NCBI GenBank assembly: GCA_947630025.1
Contig: CANRFZ010000019.1
Location: 1 to 50,910, forward strand
From: an uncultured Lachnospiraceae bacterium
Lineage (GTDB): Bacteria; Bacillota; Clostridia; Lachnospirales; Lachnospiraceae
Reading direction: 5' to 3'
Length of the DNA stretch: 50,910 nt
Part shown: piece by piece, positions 42,001 through 50,572 of the stretch
Numbering within the stretch: the first letter of the stretch is position 1
How the letters are laid out: the number at the start of each line of letters is the position of its first letter
Translations under genes and position numbers: made by a program
The notes under the pieces: generated by a model
What the model saw: the letters and a program-made list of their open reading frames with translations, nothing else
Databases searched by the model: none
Told to the model about the DNA's origin: nothing

Positions 42001-43939
42001 ACTGTCTCTCCGCAACGCAAGACGGCAGGCGCAGGATTATCTCGTCTATTTTGCCACTATGGTGCTGGCCGCCGCTCTGCTTTACGCCTTTAACGGACTG
42101 ATCTTTTCCGAGGAAGTGCGGCGTCTGGCCGAGGGAATGGCTACGCTTCCGGTTGTCATTTTTCTCGCCAGCGTCGTCGTCGTTTTTATCTTCGGATGGC
42201 TGGTGTCCTATTCTACCCGCTTCATGCTGACGAGACGCAGCCGGGAACTGGGGCTCTACCTCCTGAGCGGCATCACGAACCGGCAGGCGGCGCGGCTTTT
42301 CTTTCTGGAAAATCTGGCAGTGGGTGCGGTCAGCCTGTTCTTTGGCGTCGCTCTGGGCGGACTGCTCTATCAGGTGATACGCGCCATTGTGCTGTCCCTG
42401 TTTGGACTGCCGTACCGTTTCTCCCTGACGCTTTCCCTCCCTGCCGTCCTGCTGACTGTGGGCTATCTGACTGCCATTTATCTTTACGCGCTCCAAAAGA
42501 ACCGCAGGCGCATCCGCCGGATGAAAATATACGATCTGGTCTATTATGAAAAGCAGAATGAAAGCGCCGTCATCCGGACGGGCAAAGAGCGGCGGAGAAT
42601 CTTCCTCGCATCCGTTGTCGCAGGCGTAGCCGGAACCGCCCTGCTCATGGCAGGCGGCACGGCAGCCGGTCTTGTCGGCGCGGGAGGTGTCATTTTTGCC
42701 CTGTTTGGTTTTTTCCTGAGCTTTTCGTCGGGTGTTCCCGCCTTTTTTGACAAACGCCCCGCCAGAAAATATCAGGGGCAGAATCTGATCGTTTTCCGCA
42801 CCCTGACGGCTAAACTGGCCACAATGGGCATGGTCATGGCCATCATCTCTGTCATTTTCACCGCCACTCTCCTGACGGAAGGAAGCGCTTTCATGATCAA
42901 CGGGCTGGTCAAAGGCCGGGCGGCGGACAACGCCTGCTTCGACCTCTATCTGTCCGCCGACGGCGAGGAAAAGGATTTCTCCCCTTATCTCGATTCTATC
43001 GCGGAGAATATTCCGGTCGAGCAGTCTGTTTTGTACCGGATCTACGAAAGCGGCGGCACGCAGGTGATGGACTATATCCTTGCACACACCGATTATGACA
43101 ATTATATTGTGTATGAATCCGATCCTGTTCTTCGTTTCAGCGATTACGCCATGCTGCGGTCTTTGGCGGGTTATCCGGTTGTGGAGCCGGAGCCGGGGAA
43201 ATACCTGATTCACTGCAAAACCTTTCTCGAAGAACCGCTGCGCGGCTATGCCGGAACGATCTCCCTGAACGGAACCTCTCTGACAGCGGGGAGCATCCAT
43301 ACCGAGCATCTCAATCAGGGGTTCTACGATATGACCAATGGCCGGGATTATATTCTGGTCGTCCCGGACGAGGCGGCGGACGGCTTAAAGATACACCACA
43401 CGGCCTATGCCGCCAAAACGACAGAACCGGTGACGGAGGCGCAGCTTGCGGCGTTAAACGATATAGCCGAACAGAACGAGCAGACAGACTCGCAGGGCTA
43501 TGTATTTATCGATACCAAGGCGAACGAAGAAAACATGGCGGCCATGCAGATTTTACTGGTTGTTTTTCCTCTGTTCTATATAGCGCTTGCTCTCACGATG
43601 ACCGCTGCCGCGATCCTGACGATCCAGCAGCTCGCCGAAACAGACCGCTACCGGCGCCAGTTCGCGCTCCTGCGCAAGCTGGGAATGAACCGGCAGGAAA
43701 TGGCCCGCGCGCTGCGAAACCAGTTCGCCGTCTATTATACCATGCCGGTTGTTCCGGCAGTGTTGATTGCAGTCCCTTTTATCCTGCAATTATGCCGCCA
43801 GCCGGAGCCGGGGGTTATGGTAGGATACAACAGTCCGGCGGCTGTCATAACAATCTCCCTGAGCGTGTTCTTTTTCATTTACGCGGTCTATATCCTGCTG
43901 GCCTATAGCAGCTTGAAACGGAATGTGCTGCGGGAATAA
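41987..43939 (+). CDS. bceB: BceB-like FtsX-type permease
   Basis: A 650-residue membrane protein with the BceB layout: four helices, an internal pair, a large external domain (about residues 305-510) that contacts the peptide antibiotic, and the final three helices. SRELGLYLLSGI near the N-terminus and RRQFALLRKLGMNRQEMARALRNQ in pieces near the C-terminus are FtsX motifs. The start is taken as GTG 41987, after GGGAGG; GTG 41978 lies in that site. It confers resistance to, and helps sense, cell-wall-active peptides such as bacitracin or lantibiotics; the ligand here is unknown. Confidence 0.92.
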   Translation: MTLFKLSLRNARRQAQDYLVYFATMVLAAALLYAFNGLIFSEEVRRLAEGMATLPVVIFLASVVVVFIFGWLVSYSTRFMLTRRSRELGLYLLSGITNRQAARLFFLENLAVGAVSLFFGVALGGLLYQVIRAIVLSLFGLPYRFSLTLSLPAVLLTVGYLTAIYLYALQKNRRRIRRMKIYDLVYYEKQNESAVIRTGKERRRIFLASVVAGVAGTALLMAGGTAAGLVGAGGVIFALFGFFLSFSSGVPAFFDKRPARKYQGQNLIVFRTLTAKLATMGMVMAIISVIFTATLLTEGSAFMINGLVKGRAADNACFDLYLSADGEEKDFSPYLDSIAENIPVEQSVLYRIYESGGTQVMDYILAHTDYDNYIVYESDPVLRFSDYAMLRSLAGYPVVEPEPGKYLIHCKTFLEEPLRGYAGTISLNGTSLTAGSIHTEHLNQGFYDMTNGRDYILVVPDEAADGLKIHHTAYAAKTTEPVTEAQLAALNDIAEQNEQTDSQGYVFIDTKANEENMAAMQILLVVFPLFYIALALTMTAAAILTIQQLAETDRYRRQFALLRKLGMNRQEMARALRNQFAVYYTMPVVPAVLIAVPFILQLCRQPEPGVMVGYNSPAAVITISLSVFFFIYAVYILLAYSSLKRNVLRE

Positions 43940-43964
43940 GTTTCATACGTTTTTTTGTGTATCC

Positions 43965-43993
43965 TTGCTATTCTCCGCTGAATCCGTTATACT
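43965..43993 (+). promoter_or_regulatory. Promoter of the AAA/DUF4143 gene
   Basis: TTGCTA (43965-43970), 17-bp spacer, TATACT (43988-43993), about 48 bp before the ATG at 44041. Confidence 0.75.
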
Positions 43994-44040
43994 GTATCTA
44001 AAAGTAGCATCATTTGCGTCGTAAATTTGAGGTGAAAATT

Positions 44041-45315
44041 ATGATTAGCAGGGATTTTTATCTGGAAAACATCGTCCGTAAAATGTGGAACGGAGAAATT
44101 AAAGTCATTACTGGTATCCGCCGGTGCGGAAAATCCGTATTGCTCTTTGAGTTGTTTTATCAATATCTTCTGGACCACGGTGTAAGTGAGGAACAAATCA
44201 TTAAAATCGAACTGGACCAGCGCCGGTATTACAAGTATCGGAATCCCATTCTATTGTGCGAATATGTGGAATCCATCGCTGCGGCAGACAACAGAAAGCA
44301 ATTTTATCTTCTGATTGACGAGGTGCAGTTGACCGGCAAGGTGACCGACCGGGAAAACGGCGGCATTGAGGTCACAATCTACGATATGCTGAATGAGCTG
44401 AGGGCCTATAAAAATCTGGACGTTTATGTCACCGGAAGCAATTCCAAGGGGCTGTCAAGCGATATTGCCACCGAATTCCGCGGCAGGGCATCGCAGATCC
44501 ATATCTATCCGTTGTCCTTCAAAGAATATTACTCGGCAGCCGGCGGCGATGAACGACAGGCGCTGGAACAGTATATGCTTTACGGCGGTTTGCCCCGGAT
44601 CACCGCATTGGCGGACGAAAAGGATAAAAAAGAATATCTGACAAACCTGTATCAGGAATTGTATATCAAGGATATTGTAGAGCGGCATGGGATCGAGCGG
44701 GAGGATCTGCTGGGCGACATCTTGGATTTCCTCGCTTCGCAGATCAGCTCTCTGACGAATCCTGCCAATATTGCCAACGCCCTTACAAGCATTAAAAACG
44801 AAAAGGTCAATTCTATACTGGTTTCTAATTATGTCCAGTATATTATGGATTCATTCCTGATCTCTCAGGCGCGCAGATACGACGTAAAAGGGAAAACCTA
44901 TTTCAAATTTCCCAGCAAATATTATTATACCGACACAGGTTTGCGAAACGCCCGGCTTAATTACAGGCAATATGACCCCGGCCATTTGATGGAAAATATC
45001 ATCTACAATGAACTTCTGCGCCGAGGCTATTCCGTCGATATCGGCGTGGTGACCGACCGCACCGCCGGACAGAATGTGCAAAAGGAAATTGATTTTGTTG
45101 TCAATGACGCCGATAAACGGATTTATATTCAATCCGCTTTCCGTATCGATACGGAAAACAAAGCGGACGCAGAAATAAACTCTCTGCTGCTGGCAAAGGA
45201 TTTTTTCAAAAAAACTGTCATCCGGCTGGATATTCCTCACAACTATTATGACGATAACGGAATTTTCCATTGTAGCCTGCTTGATTTCTTATTGGAACGG
45301 TGCGAACTGTTCTAG
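44041..45315 (+). CDS. AAA ATPase with DUF4143 domain
   Basis: A 424-residue protein. The N-terminal ATPase (AAA_14 type) has Walker A GIRRCGKSVLLFEL and Walker B FYLLIDEVQL, with the arginine-type segment VTGSNSKGLSS. The C-terminal DUF4143 part (about 190-424) resembles a restriction-endonuclease-like fold (VQKEIDFVVNDADKRIYIQSA, with Glu-Asp and a later QxA in place of ExK). These are abundant in gut bacteria and archaea; the cellular role is unknown. Base composition is more AT-rich than the genes to its left. GAGGTG precedes ATG 44041. Confidence 0.9.
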   Translation: MISRDFYLENIVRKMWNGEIKVITGIRRCGKSVLLFELFYQYLLDHGVSEEQIIKIELDQRRYYKYRNPILLCEYVESIAAADNRKQFYLLIDEVQLTGKVTDRENGGIEVTIYDMLNELRAYKNLDVYVTGSNSKGLSSDIATEFRGRASQIHIYPLSFKEYYSAAGGDERQALEQYMLYGGLPRITALADEKDKKEYLTNLYQELYIKDIVERHGIEREDLLGDILDFLASQISSLTNPANIANALTSIKNEKVNSILVSNYVQYIMDSFLISQARRYDVKGKTYFKFPSKYYYTDTGLRNARLNYRQYDPGHLMENIIYNELLRRGYSVDIGVVTDRTAGQNVQKEIDFVVNDADKRIYIQSAFRIDTENKADAEINSLLLAKDFFKKTVIRLDIPHNYYDDNGIFHCSLLDFLLERCELF

Positions 45316-45364
45316 GGCAAATGTGCCGCGGATTGCTGCGATGGCCGAGAGAAGGAGCGTTTGT

Positions 45365-45565
45365 ATGACAAATCCTGATGTATTAAAACAATTAGATGCC
45401 TTATGTGACTTATACAAGCAACGATGGGGAAAAGATGTTGATTACACAACCCTCCCTAAAGGTATCACGCAAGAAAAGTTAGTTAATGTATTAGAAAGAA
45501 TTGTAGATACCGGCGAAAGTATTTTAGTCGGCTATAATAAACTTTTTATCATTTCACGAGGATGA
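45365..45565 (+). CDS. Small conserved-looking protein, unknown
   Basis: A 66-residue soluble protein (MTNPDVLKQLDALCDLYKQRWG..., KGITQEKLVNVLERIVDTGES). No motif is recognised. AGAAGGAG lies ten bases before ATG 45365 and the codon use looks coding. It follows the AAA gene by 49 bp and ends next to the 145-bp-period repeat. Its frame is open upstream to 45248, overlapping the AAA gene, which is rejected. Confidence 0.65.
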   Translation: MTNPDVLKQLDALCDLYKQRWGKDVDYTTLPKGITQEKLVNVLERIVDTGESILVGYNKLFIISRG

Positions 45566-45581
45566 TCTGCGGAACCCAAGT

Positions 45582-45850
45582 GATGAACCTCGATTCCGCT
45601 CCGCTTCATCTCGGTCATCTCTTGCAGTCCTCGCTTCGGATTACTGCGAATGCAAGCGACCATTCGCAGGCACTTCGTGCCTTGCTCATCATCTCTTGCA
45701 TTCCTCGTTATATCTGCGATGACTGGGATGAACCTCGATTCCGCTTCGCTTCATCTCGGTCATCTCTTGTAGTCTTCGCTTCGGATTACTGCGAATGCAA
45801 GCGACCATTCGCAGGCACTTCGTGCCTTGCTCATCATCTCTTGCATTCCT
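45582..45850. repeat. Two-copy direct repeat, 145-bp period
   Basis: 45582-45705 and 45727-45850 are 124-bp copies with only about three differences, separated by 21 bp of spacer. Each contains the palindrome CTGCGAAT ... ATTCGCAG and GGCACTTCGTGCC. Frames through both strands are open by composition but no start site supports a gene. Confidence 0.92.
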
Positions 45851-45870
45851 ATGAACCAATCCGCATAACA

Positions 45871-45903
45871 AAAGCTCCACGAATGCAAGCATTCGGGAGC
45901 TTT
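45871..45903. terminator. Bidirectional terminator-like hairpin
   Basis: AAAGCTCC-A-CGAATGC pairs with GCATTCG-G-GAGCTTT around AA, with T-rich sequence beyond both arms (TTTGTAT on plus, TTTTGTT on minus). It could end the plus-strand genes on the left and the integrase transcript from the right. Confidence 0.75.
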
Positions 45904-46079
45904 GTATATGCGTCTTGATTCGCAGTAATCCTTATCTCTTTGAAAACTGTGGAGCCCTTCTTGCGGCTTTGAGGCCGTACTACGCGAGTTTTTGAGCTGT
46001 TTTCCCTTGATATTCCGGGCTTTTCCGGCTTTCTGCCTCTCAGTTATCCGGTGTGCGGACCATAAAAAACGGCCTTTTT

Positions 46080-47291
46080 TCATTCAGCGACAGGCTGATG
46101 AAACGCACCATTTACTACCCCAAACAACTCCTCTGGTTTATTGTACTTCACTTTTGCATAAATGTCCATAGTTGTTTTGCTGTTTTCATGTCCGGCAAGG
46201 TATTGTACTGTCTTTGGATCAACGCCCGCATAGAGAAGATTGGTGATGTAAGTGTGCCGTAGCTGATGGGGTGTCACATCGAAGTCCAGCGTATATTTGA
46301 TTTTGGGTTGATTCTTCTGGGTCATACCCAGCGTTGGAGTAACCGTATATTTGATACTCTCCCCATTTACATACTTATAATAGTTCCGGGGCTTGGTGGA
46401 ACGAACAACTACATACTGCCATACTCTTTGAAACTGCGAAGCAGCCAGCGGCTCCCCTTTGCTGTCAGCAATCACATAATCTGATATGGAGTTTTCTTTC
46501 GCTTCTCTCAGACACTCTACCAAACACTTTGGTATCGGAATATCCCTTTTTGCCGCCGGAGTTTTTAGCACCGTAGAAATCACGGGCCTGTTATGCTCTG
46601 TACGCCATGCCCGCCTCACCGATAAATAAGGTGTATCCTCATCCAGAAATACACAATCCCATTGCAGTGCAAGAATTTCTTCCCGGCGCAGACCGGAATA
46701 CAAACCGAGCATAATAAACAAATATGGAGGAAGTCCCTTGACGGTATCCAGAAGCACGGCTACCTGCTGATCTGTCAATGCCTCTTTCTTTTTTGTCGGT
46801 TTTCCGCCTTTACCAGATATTCCTGCACAGGGGTTGTGTTCAAGGAGTTGGTTTCGCTCTGCCGTATAAAAAATGCACTTGAGCAGCATATTGACCTTGT
46901 TGTATAAGCCTTCCGATTTCTTTGACAATGGAACAAGCGCCAGCCGAATATCGTCAGCAGTCACTTCTTCCATATACATCTCTCCCAGGGGTTTGATGAT
47001 ATAGTTTGTCATATCCCTCGTATAACCTCTGAGTGTAGACGCAGACACCTTTGCCGACTGCATCAGCAGCCACTTCTCGCCATACTCGGCTACTGTCGGG
47101 TGCTGCCGGTGAAAGATAATTTCTTCTACCTGCTTCCGGGCCTCTAACTGCTTCTCATACAATTCTTCACAAGTAGCGGCATACAAACTCAACTCTTTGC
47201 CATCTGCATCCGTAATCCTGGTTCTGTAATACTGGATTCCTTTCAATGTAATGGTTCCATACTTCGGGATCTGTGTTTTCTTTTTTGCCAT
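46080..47291 (-). CDS. Tyrosine recombinase (integrase 1)
   Basis: A 403-residue site-specific recombinase. An N-terminal arm-binding part (to about 60), an SAM-like core-binding domain (VAEYGEKWLLMQSAKVS...), and the catalytic domain with Arg in SGLRREEILALQWD, HQLRHTYITNLL, the second His in LAGHENSKTTMDIYAKV and nucleophile Tyr there. It is a close paralogue of the recombinase directly upstream. It is the outermost gene of the element on this side, as expected for an integrase beside its attachment site. A terminator separates it from integrase 2. Confidence 0.93.
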   Translation of the reverse strand: MAKKKTQIPKYGTITLKGIQYYRTRITDADGKELSLYAATCEELYEKQLEARKQVEEIIFHRQHPTVAEYGEKWLLMQSAKVSASTLRGYTRDMTNYIIKPLGEMYMEEVTADDIRLALVPLSKKSEGLYNKVNMLLKCIFYTAERNQLLEHNPCAGISGKGGKPTKKKEALTDQQVAVLLDTVKGLPPYLFIMLGLYSGLRREEILALQWDCVFLDEDTPYLSVRRAWRTEHNRPVISTVLKTPAAKRDIPIPKCLVECLREAKENSISDYVIADSKGEPLAASQFQRVWQYVVVRSTKPRNYYKYVNGESIKYTVTPTLGMTQKNQPKIKYTLDFDVTPHQLRHTYITNLLYAGVDPKTVQYLAGHENSKTTMDIYAKVKYNKPEELFGVVNGAFHQPVAE

Positions 47292-47341
47292 CTTTGATCG
47301 TCCTTTCTTGATAATGTGTAGTCTCCGTATCTACACTCTCT

Positions 47342-47378
47342 TTTTATCAGAAAGCCTCGATTTAATCAAAGATACGGC
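47342..47378 (-). repeat. Upstream block shared by both integrase genes, copy 1
   Basis: TTTTATCAGA, about eight bases, GATT..ATCAA, then GATACGG occurs here and at 48700-48735, in each case about 45-50 bp upstream of an integrase start. It shows that the duplication included upstream DNA, or that both genes keep the same regulatory or recombinase-binding site. Confidence 0.7.
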
Positions 47379-47382
47379 TGAT

Positions 47383-47416
47383 GTAAAACAAAGAGCGAGA
47401 CATCCTTGCCTCGCTC
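47383..47416 (-). terminator. Terminator between the two integrase genes
   Basis: GAGCGAG (47393-47399) and CTCGCTC (47410-47416) form a stem; on the minus strand TTTGTTTT follows. It should end the integrase 2 transcript before integrase 1. Confidence 0.75.
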
Positions 47417-47439
47417 CTGCTTTACTTCCTATTTTATTA

Positions 47440-48657
47440 TTACTGTGCTGCATCCCAGCTTGCAAACGCGCAACTCATTGATCTGACCAGCTCATCCGGC
47501 CTGTTATACTTAACCTTTGCATAGATGTCCATGGTAATCTTGCTGCTTTCATGGCCTGCCAGGTATTGAACCGTTTTGGGATCTACCGACGCATGAATAA
47601 GGTTGGTGATGTAAGTATGCCGCAACTGATGGGGTGTTACCTCAAAGTCCAGGCTGTAAACCACTTTTCCGTTATGAGCGGCCTTTTCTCCCAAGACAGG
47701 TGTGACAGTATGCTTTACTCTTTTTCCATCTTCATACCGATAATAGCTCCGTTCCTTGACCGTTCTCGTAACAATATACTGCCACAGCCGCTTAAACTGC
47801 GTATAGGACAGCGGTTCGCCATCCCGGTTTGAAACTACATATTCCGAAGTCGAAGTTTCCTTTGCTGCTTTCAAGCACTCGGCCAAACAAACAGGGAGGG
47901 GGATATTTCTCTCCGCAGCCTTGGTTTTCAATTCATCCGAAATCACCGGTCTGTTGTGTTCTGTATGCCATGCCCGTCTTACCGTCAGATATGGAGTATC
48001 TGTATCCAGATATACTGAATCCCATTGCAGTGCAAGAATTTCTTCCCGCCGTAGCCCTGCATACAAACCGATCATGACAAAGACATAAGGCGGCAAATCT
48101 CGGATAGCATCCAAAAGGCGCGCTGCCTGTTCATCTGTCAAGGCCTGACGATCCTCTTGTGGAACACCGCCACCTTTTGTTGTCAGATAAATCGTCGGGT
48201 TATGGTCAATGATCCTGCTTTCCATCGCTGCGCGAAAGATAGACTTGTAAAGGATTACCACAGATTTATAAACCGATGCAGATTTCTTGGAAACCGGAAC
48301 AAGGGCAAGCTGAATATCATCCAGGTTAACCTCACCCATCCGTTTATCTCCCAATTCCGCTATAATATGCCGCCTGACCTTTGAGGTGTAATCCGTCAAG
48401 GTAGTGGCCCGTACATGAACCGACTGCATCATCAGCCACTTTTCACAATACTCTGCAACTGTGGGCGTTTTCCGATGAAAAGTAGCATTCTCAATCTGTT
48501 CCAACGCAAGCGTTTCTTTGTTGTAGAGTTCTTCAGGTGTTTTTGCGTAGATAGCTACGAGCTTACCATTCGCGTCTTTGATTCTGGTCCTATAATATAG
48601 GACACCTCTTTTCATAACTGTGCCATATTGAGGAAGCATTATTTTCCTATTTGCCAA
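47440..48657 (-). CDS. Tyrosine recombinase (integrase 2)
   Basis: A 405-residue paralogue of integrase 1, aligned end to end with the same domains: AGLRREEILALQWDS, HQLRHTYITNLIHAS, LAGHESSKITMDIYAKV. The start is assigned to the TTG at 48657: AGGAGG lies eight bases upstream, and the protein then begins MANRKIMLPQYGTV, aligning with MAKKKTQIPKYGTI of integrase 1. A GTG at 48666 lies too close to the site. It follows the excisionase gene by 84 bp. Confidence 0.92.
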   Translation of the reverse strand: MANRKIMLPQYGTVMKRGVLYYRTRIKDANGKLVAIYAKTPEELYNKETLALEQIENATFHRKTPTVAEYCEKWLMMQSVHVRATTLTDYTSKVRRHIIAELGDKRMGEVNLDDIQLALVPVSKKSASVYKSVVILYKSIFRAAMESRIIDHNPTIYLTTKGGGVPQEDRQALTDEQAARLLDAIRDLPPYVFVMIGLYAGLRREEILALQWDSVYLDTDTPYLTVRRAWHTEHNRPVISDELKTKAAERNIPLPVCLAECLKAAKETSTSEYVVSNRDGEPLSYTQFKRLWQYIVTRTVKERSYYRYEDGKRVKHTVTPVLGEKAAHNGKVVYSLDFEVTPHQLRHTYITNLIHASVDPKTVQYLAGHESSKITMDIYAKVKYNRPDELVRSMSCAFASWDAAQ

Positions 48658-48699
48658 TTCCTCCACCTCCTAAGAATAGTCTCCAGCGCTGTACCTTTG

Positions 48700-48735
48700 T
48701 TTTATCAGACGCTCCTGATTCCATCAAGGATACGG
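48700..48735 (-). repeat. Upstream block shared by both integrase genes, copy 2
   Basis: TTTTATCAGA, spacer, GATT..ATCAA, GATACGG, as at 47342-47378. It lies between the excisionase stop and the integrase 2 start. Confidence 0.7.
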
Positions 48736-48741
48736 ATCGGC

Positions 48742-48969
48742 TCACGATCTTCCGCGAGGCTTACGGTAAGTTGTGCTTCTCTCAACAGGCTTTGCCCTGT
48801 GCGTACATTTTGCGATATACTCCTGGAGACCCGCCGCAGTAAAATACACACAGCCATTCTGAACATACTGCACATAAGAGATCAGGCCGTTGTTACGGGC
48901 GGCATCCAGCGTTGCGATGCTGATTCCTAAGATTTCAGCAGCTTCTTTTCGTGTAATGAGTTTTTCCAT
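48742..48969 (-). CDS. xis: Excisionase-type small helix-turn-helix protein
   Basis: A 75-residue basic protein with a MerR-like winged helix (MEKLITRKEAAEILGISIATLDAARNNGLI in pieces), typical of excisionases and directionality factors of Tn916/Tn1549-like conjugative elements. It stands directly upstream of integrase 2 in the usual xis-int order. GGAGGG lies upstream of ATG 48969. Confidence 0.85.
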   Translation of the reverse strand: MEKLITRKEAAEILGISIATLDAARNNGLISYVQYVQNGCVYFTAAGLQEYIAKCTHRAKPVERSTTYRKPRGRS

Positions 48970-49521
48970 AGACCATATTCCCTCCAATCTGTCAAGGTTA
49001 TCATCGTGCTTTCAAAATCACATGAATACGCTGGCAGCCGAAACTGCCAGCGCATGGTATCTGATTTTGAATAGAAAACGACCAACAAAGAAAGTAATCG
49101 CTTCCTATTTTAATATGACTCAATTCTCGCCACATTTGCCACGCAACCCTGACGATGGGAACATAGCAGGTCTCCGCTGGCGCGGTTGTCATAACTCCAC
49201 AGCGTCGTTTTACTCGTGCGCCGCAGGGTTCCCCCCAAGTCTTTAGGAGGCCGTGAGGAAGTATCTTTAAGCCCCCGTGCAGTCCTCGCGCCGGATCTGC
49301 CACCATCCGTTTTGTGGAATCGTAGATCGCTCCGAAACAGCTTTGTTCATCACCTCCCTGGCTGCTCCATCTTCGCGGCGTTCCACACTCGCTCGTACAC
49401 GGGTTATGTACCTATTATGCTGTCTATGAAATTGTCAAAGTGCTGTTGAAGGGGGAAAACTTGTCCTTCTTATTAACTCTGACAAAAAGAGCAAAAAACG
49501 AGCGCACCAAACGAAACTTTT
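48970..49521. other. Noncoding stretch between the sigma-like gene and xis
   Basis: 552 bp. A 101-codon minus frame (49001-49306) exists but has no ribosome site and low-complexity unusual composition, so it is not called. An 8-bp hairpin (GCTGGCAG / CTGCCAGC, 49030-49051) lies just before xis. The high content of short CGC/GCG stems from 49180 to 49400 suggests structured RNA or control of excision, but no known class is recognised. Confidence 0.5.
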
Positions 49522-49935
49522 TCAAAAATACTTTGCCAGCTGCTTCAGACCACGCCGGATGCTGTCACGGACACGGCTTGGGTCTACACCCTCCGCTGCG
49601 GCGATCTCACTCACACGCATACCCAGGTAATACCGGGCATAGATCCTCTTGGCCTGCTTCTCTGGCAGAGCCATCACAGCGGCATAGAGTTGCTCCCGCA
49701 GCTGCTTTTCCTCCAGAAGCATTTCTGGTGTCTGGGGCTTCATCAGAATCGCATTTTCAATGCCGTTGTCACAGTCCAAGGAGTAGTACGCCTTATAGCG
49801 ATACATCCTCCGGTCATAAGCAGCTTCCGCACGCTCAGCGGCACGGATTGTCTCCAGCACATCTTCTGTTACTTCTACAAAGTGATCGGTTTTATAAACA
49901 TCGGGATACAATTCCCGGAGATTGACTTTCTTCAT
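49522..49935 (-). CDS. Small sigma-70-like regulator of the integrative element
   Basis: A 137-residue protein with a sigma region 4-type helix-turn-helix at the C-terminus (ALPEKQAKRIYARYYLGMRVSEIAAAEGVDPSRVRDSIRRGLKQL) and no region 2. Such short sigma-like proteins are found in Tn916- and Tn1549-type elements upstream of xis and int. GGAGGTACATA precedes ATG 49935. The upstream frame to 50049 lacks a site. Confidence 0.85.
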   Translation of the reverse strand: MKKVNLRELYPDVYKTDHFVEVTEDVLETIRAAERAEAAYDRRMYRYKAYYSLDCDNGIENAILMKPQTPEMLLEEKQLREQLYAAVMALPEKQAKRIYARYYLGMRVSEIAAAEGVDPSRVRDSIRRGLKQLAKYF

Positions 49936-50461
49936 TATGTACCTCCATTTCGATTCACGGGCGATTAACGAGTGAATCGAAAGGAGGCGGGGATCGGCAG
50001 CGACATACTTCGGGAGTTTCCCCGAAAAATCGACAGCAAAAAACGCCAACTCCCCATAACGGGAAATCGGCGCAACAAAAATACCTACTATTCTGCTGAT
50101 TTAGATGGAACGATAATACTGATAGATAGTCATACTCCCCCGGAGGAGGGGCAAGACTTTTTTTAGCTGGTGTAACTCATGGCTATTGTGAATGACAAAA
50201 ATTGACATGGCGGCATCCTCCTATGTGCCGCCGTACCAGATTGCAGGGTGTAGGGTCGTCGTTCATTTTAGATAGACGAAAGGAAACGGCGGCTCTGATT
50301 TTTTCAAAGCCACCGTTACAAAGTGCATAACAATATAGTCGCTGTACGATGGCTTTTTTTCTTTTGCCATCGTTCGGCAACTTTTTCACTTTTCTTTTAT
50401 TTTAACAGGCAATCCTCACAGAAATGTCACGGGCATACGCCATTTCGACAAAATAACAAGC

Positions 50462-50497
50462 TGAAATCTCACCAATCTGTGAGATTTCAAATTTTTT
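50462..50497 (+). terminator. Terminator-like hairpin
   Basis: A perfect 10-bp stem, TGAAATCTCA with TGAGATTTCA, loop of eight, followed by ATTTTTT on the plus strand. On the minus strand it could also act for the permease gene. Confidence 0.6.
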
Positions 50498-50501
50498 GAG
50501 G

Positions 50502-50533
50502 AAAGCCGAGAGGAAATGCCTCCTCCCGGCTTT
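50502..50533 (-). terminator. Hairpin after the FtsX-type permease gene
   Basis: AAAGCCG-A-GAGG and CCTC-CTC-CCGGCTTT form an interrupted stem 40 bp after the permease stop. T-rich sequence is lacking directly behind it on the minus strand; together with the hairpin at 50462-50489 it probably ends that transcript. Confidence 0.5.
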
Positions 50534-50572
50534 CAATAGGTTTATGATTATTTATTGTAGCAATCTCTGCCG

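Larger units (their letters stand above)
45566..46079. other. Intergenic junction of the integrative element
   Basis: 514 bp with no supported gene. It holds the 145-bp-period direct repeat (45582-45850), a strong hairpin (45871-45903), and an inverted copy of GGATTACTGCGAAT at 45917-45931. The rest to 46079 shows short GC-rich stems (AAAGCCGG / CCGGGCTTT-like) but no tRNA. One end of the element, including an attachment site, should lie here; its exact position cannot be set from one end only. Confidence 0.55.
49936..50572. other. Noncoding stretch with several hairpins
   Basis: 637 bp without a supported gene. A 68-codon minus frame at 50183-50389 starts with GTG and lacks a ribosome site. 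Hairpins: GGCGGCA / TGCCGCC (50209-50232), CGATGGC / GCCATCG (50347-50374), TGAAATCTCA / TGAGATTTCA (50462-50489) and AAAGCCG...CGGCTTT (50502-50533). These look like terminators and control structures between the cargo gene and the recombination module. Confidence 0.5.

Noticed and set aside
45582..45850. Possible CRISPR array
   Set aside because: Only two copies, far too long, with internal palindromes and no cas genes.
45904..46079. tRNA gene as integration target
   Set aside because: No cloverleaf, CCA-like end or T-loop sequence could be drawn in the junction region.
45760..46083. Minus-strand 107-codon frame through the junction region
   Set aside because: It runs through the 145-bp-period repeat and a terminator hairpin, and no start site supports it.
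49001..49306. Minus-strand 101-codon frame between the sigma-like gene and xis
   Set aside because: No ribosome site and an unusual Trp/Cys/Arg-rich composition; the reverse strand is equally open. It is more likely noncoding control DNA.
50183..50389. Minus-strand 68-codon frame near the right end
   Set aside because: Starts with GTG without a ribosome site and spans two hairpins; composition does not look coding.
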